Below are positions 59,102-64,000 of a DNA stretch of 64,000 nt, one piece after another. Position numbers and translations under genes: made by a program. The DNA comes from Paractinoplanes maris (GTDB lineage Bacteria; Actinomycetota; Actinomycetes; Mycobacteriales; Micromonosporaceae). Numbering within the stretch: position 1 is the first letter of the stretch; every line of letters starts with the position of its first letter. The DNA lies in assembly GCF_023544465.1 (NCBI RefSeq), contig NZ_JALPVL010000006.1, positions 124,001 to 188,000 on the forward strand. Direction: 5' to 3'. A model generated the notes under the pieces. It searched no databases. It saw only the letters and a program-made list of their open reading frames with translations, and was not told the origin of the DNA.

Positions 59102-59904
59102 AGCGGGAGCCACAGGGCGAGGGTGTAGACCGACGGCTCCCAGCTGTTGATCGCCGTGTGGCCCTGGCGGCACTGGAACTTCTTGCCGTTGAAGGTCACC
59201 ACGTCACCGGCCTTGTAGGTCGCGCCCGCGGCCCAGGTGCCACCGGCGACGGGAGCGGCCGGCGGCTTGGTGGCGGCCGGCGGCGCGGTCGTGGGCGCAG
59301 CAGTCGGCGGCGTGGTGGGGGCCTTGGTCGGCGGGGTGGTGGGAGCCTTGGTCGGCGGCGTGGTGGGGGCCGGGTTACCACCGGACGCGCCACCGCCCAC
59401 GTTCAGGTCGACGCAGTTGTAGAAGGCGTTCCCGGTGTCCGCGATGTTCCAGACGGCCAAGATTTTCTGCCGGCCGGGGAACTTGCTCAGGTCGATCGTG
59501 TGGTTGACCACCGCGGCCGGCTGCGCGCCGCCGTCGTCGAACGAGGCGACCTTGCTGGTGCCGATGAAGTAGTCCCACGTCGACGTCTTGTGCCGGGCGG
59601 TCAGCACCCAGCTGAAGTTCACCGACGACCCGACCGACTTGGCCGGCCAGGCCCGTGACTCGTCGGCCAGCACCGAGAAGCCGGCGACGCCACCGTCACA
59701 CGACTTGAGGCCCTTGGGGCCCTCGACGCTCTGCGGCTCGAACTGGATCTGACCGCAGTTGGTCACGGCACCGGACGCGCACAGCGCCTGACGGCTCGGG
59801 GGTGACGACACGTATCCGTGCGCCGAGGCCGGTGAGGCGACCGCCAATGTTGTGCCCGCTGTGATTCCGAGGGCCATCAGGGGATAGGCGATCTTCCTGC
59901 GCAT
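59098..59904 (-). CDS. Lytic polysaccharide monooxygenase (AA10) with a C-terminal chitin-binding module
   Basis: This 268-residue secreted copper enzyme oxidatively cleaves chitin or cellulose. The signal peptide ends at Ala28, leaving His29 as the mature N-terminus (HGYVSSPPSRQ). His105 in TARHKTSTWDYFIG completes the histidine brace. The catalytic domain ends near residue 170. A Thr/Pro linker of about 45 residues leads to a CBM5/12-type module (WAAGATYKAGDVVTFNGKKF, final NSWEPS). It is coupled to DUF305 and starts 89 bases downstream of the histidine kinase stop. Confidence 0.95.
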   Translation of the reverse strand: MRRKIAYPLMALGITAGTTLAVASPASAHGYVSSPPSRQALCASGAVTNCGQIQFEPQSVEGPKGLKSCDGGVAGFSVLADESRAWPAKSVGSSVNFSWVLTARHKTSTWDYFIGTSKVASFDDGGAQPAAVVNHTIDLSKFPGRQKILAVWNIADTGNAFYNCVDLNVGGGASGGNPAPTTPPTKAPTTPPTKAPTTPPTAAPTTAPPAATKPPAAPVAGGTWAAGATYKAGDVVTFNGKKFQCRQGHTAINSWEPSVYTLALWLPL

Positions 59905-59993
59905 GTGGGTCTCCGTACTGTCTCGTCGCGGCAGTTACGGCGGCGACGCTACGGAGAGCTTCCATAACGGAGCCTTAAAGGCCCCGAAAACAA

Positions 59994-61295
59994 TCATGAA
60001 ACCGTACGGCGGGCCCGTCGCGGACGAGCCGGTGCTTGCAGATAGATGCCGACCCGCGCGCCGCCCAGCGGGCTGCGGGCGATCACCATCTCGCCGCCGA
60101 CCATCTCGGCCGCGCGGCGCACGATGTCGAGCCCGAGCCCGGTCGAGCCGGCGCCGCTCACTCCCCGTTGGACGGATTTGGCCGGGTCGGCGATGCCCGG
60201 ACCGGCGTCGTCGACGAGCAGTCCGGCCGGCGAGACGCTGACCCGGAAGGCGACGCGTTCCGGGGTGTGCGAGAAGACGTTGCCCAGCATCGCGTCGACC
60301 ACGCCGATCAGTTCGCTGCGCGGGACCGGCACCATCACCGGTTCGTCGCCCCCCACCACCTCCCACGGGCGTTCCTGGTCCTCGGCCAGCACCGACCAGA
60401 ACGCCAGCCGGTCGGCCAGCACCTCGACCAGGTCGGTCTGCTCCCGGCCGCGCGCCGCCACCCCGAGCCGGGCCCCCTTGATGATCGCCTCGAGTTCCTC
60501 GTCGAGCAGGTCGCAGGCCTGGCGCATGCGCTCGCCGATCGGGCCGGGCGGCATCGCCTCGGCGTCCAGCCGCAGGGCGGTCAGCGGGGTGCGCAACCGG
60601 TGCGACAGGTCGGCGGCCAGCTCGCGTTCCCGGTCGAGCAGGCTCTTGAGGTCGTCGGCCATCGTGTTGAAGGCGTTCGCGGCGTCGCGCAGCTCGGTCG
60701 GGCCGTCGGGGGTGACCCGGGTGCCGAGCTCGCCGCCGCCCAGCTTCCGGGCCGAGCCGGCCAGTTCGCGGGTGGCGCGCACGAGGCGGCTGCCGAGCCG
60801 GTCGGCGAACAGTGTCGAGCCCGCGACCAGCACGATGGCCAGCCCGCCGAGCACGAACCAGGCCGCCCACACGCCGCGGGTGAGCTCGGTGTCGGGCACG
60901 AAGACCTCGACCACGACCGTACGGCCGTCGGTCAGCACCGTGGGCTGCAGGTAGACCAGCCCGCCGGTCACCGGGGCCAGGGCCGAGCGCCGGTCCTCGG
61001 CGGCGACCGCGATCTGCGCGTCCGAGGTGTGGGAGACGCCGATCGCGGCCACGCCGGGCAGGTGCACGGCGAGCCGGCTCTCACTGCCCGCGGTCGTGCT
61101 CGCCACCGCGTTGGTCAGCAGCGTCGGGTCGGCGTCGACGCCGAGCACGGTGACCAGCGAGGTGGCCTGCTGGCGGGCGTCGCTGACGGCCCGGTCGTAC
61201 GCGATCTGACGGGTGGCCACAGCCAGCGGCACGAGGAAAGCCAGCGCGACCATCGAGGTGATCGCGAGCGCCAGCCGGTTGAGCGCCCATCTCAT
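59994..61295 (-). CDS. Sensor histidine kinase of a two-component system
   Basis: This 433-residue membrane kinase has two membrane helices (about 10-28 and 143-163) flanking a sensor region of about 110 residues, a HAMP-like linker, the phosphoacceptor His232 in ADLSHRLRTPLTALR, and the ATPase N-box (AMLGNVFSHTPERV), G1 (VDDAGPGI) and G2 (GSTGLGLDIV). ATG at 61295 overlaps the regulator stop (ATGA). The input signal is unknown; the LPMO and DUF305 genes immediately downstream are candidate targets. Confidence 0.94.
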   Translation of the reverse strand: MRWALNRLALAITSMVALAFLVPLAVATRQIAYDRAVSDARQQATSLVTVLGVDADPTLLTNAVASTTAGSESRLAVHLPGVAAIGVSHTSDAQIAVAAEDRRSALAPVTGGLVYLQPTVLTDGRTVVVEVFVPDTELTRGVWAAWFVLGGLAIVLVAGSTLFADRLGSRLVRATRELAGSARKLGGGELGTRVTPDGPTELRDAANAFNTMADDLKSLLDRERELAADLSHRLRTPLTALRLDAEAMPPGPIGERMRQACDLLDEELEAIIKGARLGVAARGREQTDLVEVLADRLAFWSVLAEDQERPWEVVGGDEPVMVPVPRSELIGVVDAMLGNVFSHTPERVAFRVSVSPAGLLVDDAGPGIADPAKSVQRGVSGAGSTGLGLDIVRRAAEMVGGEMVIARSPLGGARVGIYLQAPARPRRARRTVS

Positions 61296-61978
61296 CGGGG
61301 ATCGACCATCATGACCCCGACCCCCCGTACGGTGTGCAGGAACCGAGGCTGGGCGGCGGTCTCCCCGAGCTTGCGACGCAGCCACGAGATGTGCACGTCG
61401 ATGGTCTGCTCCTCGCCGATGCGGGCCTGGTTCCAGACCTCGTTCATCAGCTCGCGCCGGCTGATCACCTGGCCCACCCGCTCGGCCAGATAGGCCAGCA
61501 CGTCGAATTCGCGCCGGGTCAGCTGCAGCGGCTCACCCCGCAGCTCGGCGCGGCGCTGGCGCGGGCTGATGACCAGCTCCCCCACGGTGATCGCGGTCGG
61601 CGCCTCGGTGGTCGTGGCCCGGGCCCGGCGCAGCACGGCCGAGATGCGGGCCAGGATGTGCCCGCCCGAGAACGGCTTGGTCACGTAGTCGTCGGCGCCC
61701 GCGCTGAGCAGGCTGATGATGTCGGCCTCGGAGCGCCGCGCGGTGGCCACGATGACCGGGACGTCGGACACCGAGCGCATCATCCGCAGCGCGTCGGTGC
61801 CGTCGATGTCGGGCAGCCCCAGATCGAGGATGACCAGGTCCGGCCGCTCGTCGGTGACGATCTTGAGGGCCTCGGCGGCGCGGCCGACCGGTCGCACGAC
61901 GTGCCCGGCATCGGTCAGCGCGCGGGACAGCGCCGCCGTGATGATGCGGTCGTCCTCGACCAGCAGGATCATCGCCAT
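61292..61978 (-). CDS. OmpR-family response regulator
   Basis: This 228-residue regulator has a receiver domain (phosphoacceptor Asp52 in VILDLGLPD, Lys in VTKPFSGG) and a winged-helix DNA-binding domain (LTRREFDVLAYLAERVGQVISRRELMNEVW, then TIDVHISWLRRKL). The start is placed at ATG 61978 because the receiver begins there (MAMILLVEDD); no strong ribosome site precedes either this ATG or the one at 61990, so leaderless initiation is possible. It is divergent from the secreted protein gene at 62015. Confidence 0.93.
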   Translation of the reverse strand: MAMILLVEDDRIITAALSRALTDAGHVVRPVGRAAEALKIVTDERPDLVILDLGLPDIDGTDALRMMRSVSDVPVIVATARRSEADIISLLSAGADDYVTKPFSGGHILARISAVLRRARATTTEAPTAITVGELVISPRQRRAELRGEPLQLTRREFDVLAYLAERVGQVISRRELMNEVWNQARIGEEQTIDVHISWLRRKLGETAAQPRFLHTVRGVGVMMVDPR

Positions 61979-62014
61979 GGCGTACACCATAGGGGCAGAT
62001 GAGACGATGTCCTC

Positions 62015-62614
62015 GTGCGATCTTCCCGTTGGGCACCGATCGCGGGGTGGTGTGCCGCCACCGCGTCGAGCATCGTGCTGGCCTCGGTGGCCCTGCTGCC
62101 GGTTCTGCGCACGTCTTCGCCCGAGGACAGCGCGCTCGCGCAGTTGCCCGCGGCCGAGTCGAGCACCTTCCCCGCGCCGTTGCCCAGCGTGACGACCTCC
62201 GCGACACCCAGCAGTCGGCCGGCCACCCGGAAGCCACCGGTCACGACGTCGAAGCCCACGACGCCATCACCGCGACCGACGACCACCGCGCCCAAGCCAC
62301 CGCCGGCGGCGACCGGCACCACGCCGCCGGCCACGACCGAGGACGGCTGGACGGTGACCACCGCCGCCGACGGCAAGCGGACCTACGTACGGTCGTTCCG
62401 GGTCGAAGGCGGTCAGGCGGTCATCCGGATGACCTCCGACGCGGTGGTGTCACTGGTGACCGCGACCCCGGCCGACGGCTGGTCGGTGCAGAAGGTCCAG
62501 GACACGCCGGACAACATGGCGGTCTACTTCAACGAGACCCAGCACAGCTTCATCATCCACGCGACGTGGTTCAACGATCGTCCGTTCGTGCAGGTGAGCG
62601 AGGTGGGTTCCTGA
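62015..62614 (+). CDS. Secreted or membrane-anchored protein, unknown function
   Basis: This 199-residue protein has one N-terminal hydrophobic helix (IAGWCAATASSIVLASVALLPVL), a Pro/Thr/Ser-rich extracellular linker of about 65 residues, and a compact C-terminal domain (EDGWTVTTAADGKRTYVRSFRVEGGQAVIRM) with beta-strand character ending in TWFNDRPFVQVSEV. No family is recognised. GTG at 62015 starts 36 bases from the divergent response regulator, so a shared control region is possible. Confidence 0.75.
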   Translation: MRSSRWAPIAGWCAATASSIVLASVALLPVLRTSSPEDSALAQLPAAESSTFPAPLPSVTTSATPSSRPATRKPPVTTSKPTTPSPRPTTTAPKPPPAATGTTPPATTEDGWTVTTAADGKRTYVRSFRVEGGQAVIRMTSDAVVSLVTATPADGWSVQKVQDTPDNMAVYFNETQHSFIIHATWFNDRPFVQVSEVGS

Positions 62615-62664
62615 TTACCGGCCCGACAGGCGGGTAAGTGAGACCCGAGGAAGGGAGCTCACTG

Positions 62665-63075
62665 ATGACGACGCACACCGACCAGCAGCCCGTCGGCCAG
62701 CTGGTCAGCCAGCTGAGCGAGCAGGTGTCGACGCTGGTCCGGGACGAGCTGACGCTCGCCCGCATCGAGATGGTCGAGAAAGGCAAGCGCGCCGGAGCCG
62801 GAGCCGGGCTGCTCGGCGGGGCCGGCGTTATCGCCCTGTACGGGCTAGGCGCTCTGTTCGTGACGATCGGGGCGCTGCTGGCCCTGGTCATGCCGGTCTG
62901 GGCGGCTGCCCTGATCGTGACCGTGGTGCTGTTCGCCGTGGCCGGGGTGGCCGCGCTGATCGGCAAGAACCAGGTCAAGAAGGCCGTGCCGCCGGAGCCC
63001 GAGGAGGCCATGGCGAGCGGCAAGCGTGACGTGGAGGCCGTGAAGGCCGCGATCCAGGAGGGACGGCACGCATGA
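62665..63075 (+). CDS. Phage-holin-like family protein (Phage_holin_3_6/DUF1469)
   Basis: This 136-residue membrane protein has an amphipathic N-terminus (PVGQLVSQLSEQVSTLVRDELTLARIEM) followed by two closely spaced hydrophobic helices (AGLLGGAGVIALYGLGALFV and WAAALIVTVVLFAVAGVAAL). Despite the name, chromosomal copies in actinobacteria are usually not phage proteins. ATG at 62665 follows GGAAGGGAG. It overlaps the DUF3618 gene by four bases. Confidence 0.85.
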   Translation: MTTHTDQQPVGQLVSQLSEQVSTLVRDELTLARIEMVEKGKRAGAGAGLLGGAGVIALYGLGALFVTIGALLALVMPVWAAALIVTVVLFAVAGVAALIGKNQVKKAVPPEPEEAMASGKRDVEAVKAAIQEGRHA

Positions 63076-63542
63076 GTGACACGAGGTCGGCCGACGAGGT
63101 CCGCGCGGAGATCGCCGAGACCCGCGCCGAACTGGCCGAGACGGCGTCGGCCCTGGCTGCCAAGGCGGACGTGAAGGCCCAGGTCAAGAACGCGGTGGCC
63201 GACAAGAAGCAGGCCGCCGCGGAGAAGACCGGGCAGATCAAGCAGACCGCGGCCGAAAAGGCGGCCCACGCCAAGCAGGCCGCGGCCGAGAAGACCGAGC
63301 AGGTCAAGCAGGCCGCCGTGGAAAAGACCGAGCAGGTCAAGCAGGTGACCGCTCAGACCACGGCCCGGGTCACCGAGGCCGCCGCCGAGCACAAGGACAC
63401 GCTGCTGGGCGGGTCCGAGCCGGGCCGGCACGAGGCGGCCGGCCGCGCGAAGACCCGTCGGCCGATGCCGATCGCGGCCATGGCGGCGGGAGCCGCGGCG
63501 GTCGTCGCCGCGATCACTCTCATCCGGCGTCGCCGACGCTAG
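63072..63542 (+). CDS. DUF3618 protein with Lys/Ala/Gln repeats
   Basis: This 156-residue protein opens with the DUF3618 motif (RSADEVRAEIAETRAELAETASALAAKADVKAQ). Amphipathic repeats of the form AAEKTEQVKQ follow, likely a coiled coil, and a final hydrophobic helix (AAMAAGAAAVVAAITLI) precedes four arginines, suggesting a membrane-bound tail. The holin-like plus DUF3618 pair is common in actinobacteria and thought to affect the envelope; the role is unproven. It overlaps the next gene's end convergently by 23 bases. Confidence 0.85.
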   Translation: MSDTRSADEVRAEIAETRAELAETASALAAKADVKAQVKNAVADKKQAAAEKTGQIKQTAAEKAAHAKQAAAEKTEQVKQAAVEKTEQVKQVTAQTTARVTEAAAEHKDTLLGGSEPGRHEAAGRAKTRRPMPIAAMAAGAAAVVAAITLIRRRRR

Positions 63543-64000
63543 AAACCAGCGCTGGAACGGCGTCCTGCGGGAAGTGCTCGAGAAGTGCTTCCTCCAGGAC
63601 GCCGTTCAGCATCCGGGCGTATGTCGCGGTCAAGTGGAACCGGTTGCGGTAGACCGTGACGTTGCCGATCACCGGGGTGCACACCGCCGTGCACAACCAC
63701 GGCAGGACCGAGATGTACCCCGTACCGGTGGCCTCCGCCGCATCGGCCTCGGCGTCGTTCCACAGGCGGGCGGTGGCGTCCGCCCGTGATGTGGTGCAGG
63801 CCTTGATGTCGTCCGGGTGAGCGGCAAGGCACTCGGGGGCGCTCTGGTCGAGCACCGGGGTGTTGCCCAGCACCACCACCTGGCCGGCGAAGCGGCGCAG
63901 CGTGCGCAGGGTCTCGGTGAGACCGGTCCGCCACTCGCTCGACGTGATGAGCTGCGCCCGGCCGTGCTTCTGCGAGAAGCTCTCGTTGGTCACGATCACC
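63520..64000 (-). CDS. Acyltransferase (OafA-type) C-terminal SGNH domain, partial
   Basis: The window ends within this gene, so only the last 160 residues are seen. They match the C-terminal SGNH hydrolase domain fused to acyltransferase-3 proteins: a VVVLGNTPVLDQSAPECLA strand, a second Cys region (LPWLCTAVCTPV), and a C-terminal NRFHLTATYARMLNG motif carrying the catalytic His. In intact proteins this half acetylates or deacetylates cell-wall or polysaccharide groups. The membrane part lies beyond position 64000. Confidence 0.75.
   Translation of the reverse strand, partial: VIVTNESFSQKHGRAQLITSSEWRTGLTETLRTLRRFAGQVVVLGNTPVLDQSAPECLAAHPDDIKACTTSRADATARLWNDAEADAAEATGTGYISVLPWLCTAVCTPVIGNVTVYRNRFHLTATYARMLNGVLEEALLEHFPQDAVPALVSSVGDAG

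Noticed and set aside
62665..63075. Holin-like gene as a sign of a prophage
   Set aside because: The family is common on actinobacterial chromosomes with DUF3618 partners; no phage structural, lysis or integrase genes adjoin it.

Overview
This 64-kb window is chromosomal DNA from a very high-GC actinobacterium, most likely a member of the Micromonosporaceae (Actinoplanes-like). The evidence is GC-rich third codon positions, many GTG and TTG starts with GGAGG-type ribosome sites, a CvnABCD conservon, the Scr1-type regulator / DUF397 / DUF574 families, and a recR-ybaB-dnaX-SRP RNA-tRNA-Ser block. The genus is an inference from gene content. No insertion sequence, prophage, integrase or CRISPR array was seen.

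Layout. 0-5.2 kb: the end of a secreted HNH nuclease, a small unknown protein, and three tandem secreted RTX-type calcium-binding repeat proteins closed by a strong terminator. 5.2-11.3 kb: a leftward Opp/Dpp-type peptide importer in the order oppC-oppA-oppB-oppD-oppF. 11.7-18.8 kb: the housekeeping block recR, ybaB and an unusually long dnaX, then SRP RNA, tRNA-Ser(GGA), a STAS anti-anti-sigma factor and tRNA-Ser(CGA). 18.9-27.9 kb: metabolic and cell-wall genes (deoD, tadA with its partner, an M23 lipoprotein, tyrA, a DinB-fold protein, mtnA, a PHP phosphoesterase, a DUF885 hydrolase). 28.4-35.2 kb: an extended conservon with a membrane sensor upstream of CvnA and a repeat-containing acidic protein downstream of CvnD. 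35.4-43.3 kb: a degenerate UDP-GlcNAc epimerase-like gene, an NTF2-like protein, a dienelactone hydrolase, two TetR regulators, a 14-helix drug-efflux pump, a TPR-GGDEF diguanylate cyclase and a DUF574 methyltransferase.

43.3-48.4 kb is a gene-poor accessory stretch with degenerate repeats, an Scr1-type regulator, a frameshifted DUF397 partner and a frameshifted zinc-ribbon protein. The regulator and the DUF397 gene share a nearly identical promoter-operator module. 48.4-58.3 kb holds a DUF3040 protein, purC and a defence/modification island: a C5-cytosine methyltransferase facing a six-gene operon of Z1 ATPase, PD-(D/E)XK DUF4420 protein, MutL/GHKL-like ATPase, two poorly known proteins and a Vsr endonuclease, each overlapping the next by a few bases. 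58.5-64 kb holds a copper LPMO (AA10) translationally coupled to a DUF305 lipoprotein, downstream of a two-component system, then a secreted unknown, a holin-like/DUF3618 pair and the end of an acyltransferase-SGNH protein.

The most interesting items are the Z1-DUF4420-HATPase-Vsr-methyltransferase island, the duplicated promoter-operator upstream of the Scr1 regulator and DUF397 genes, the LPMO-DUF305 coupling, and three one-base homopolymer insertions that break otherwise recognisable proteins between 44.8 and 51.4 kb. Everything is read by eye; family names come from motif recognition, not database searches.
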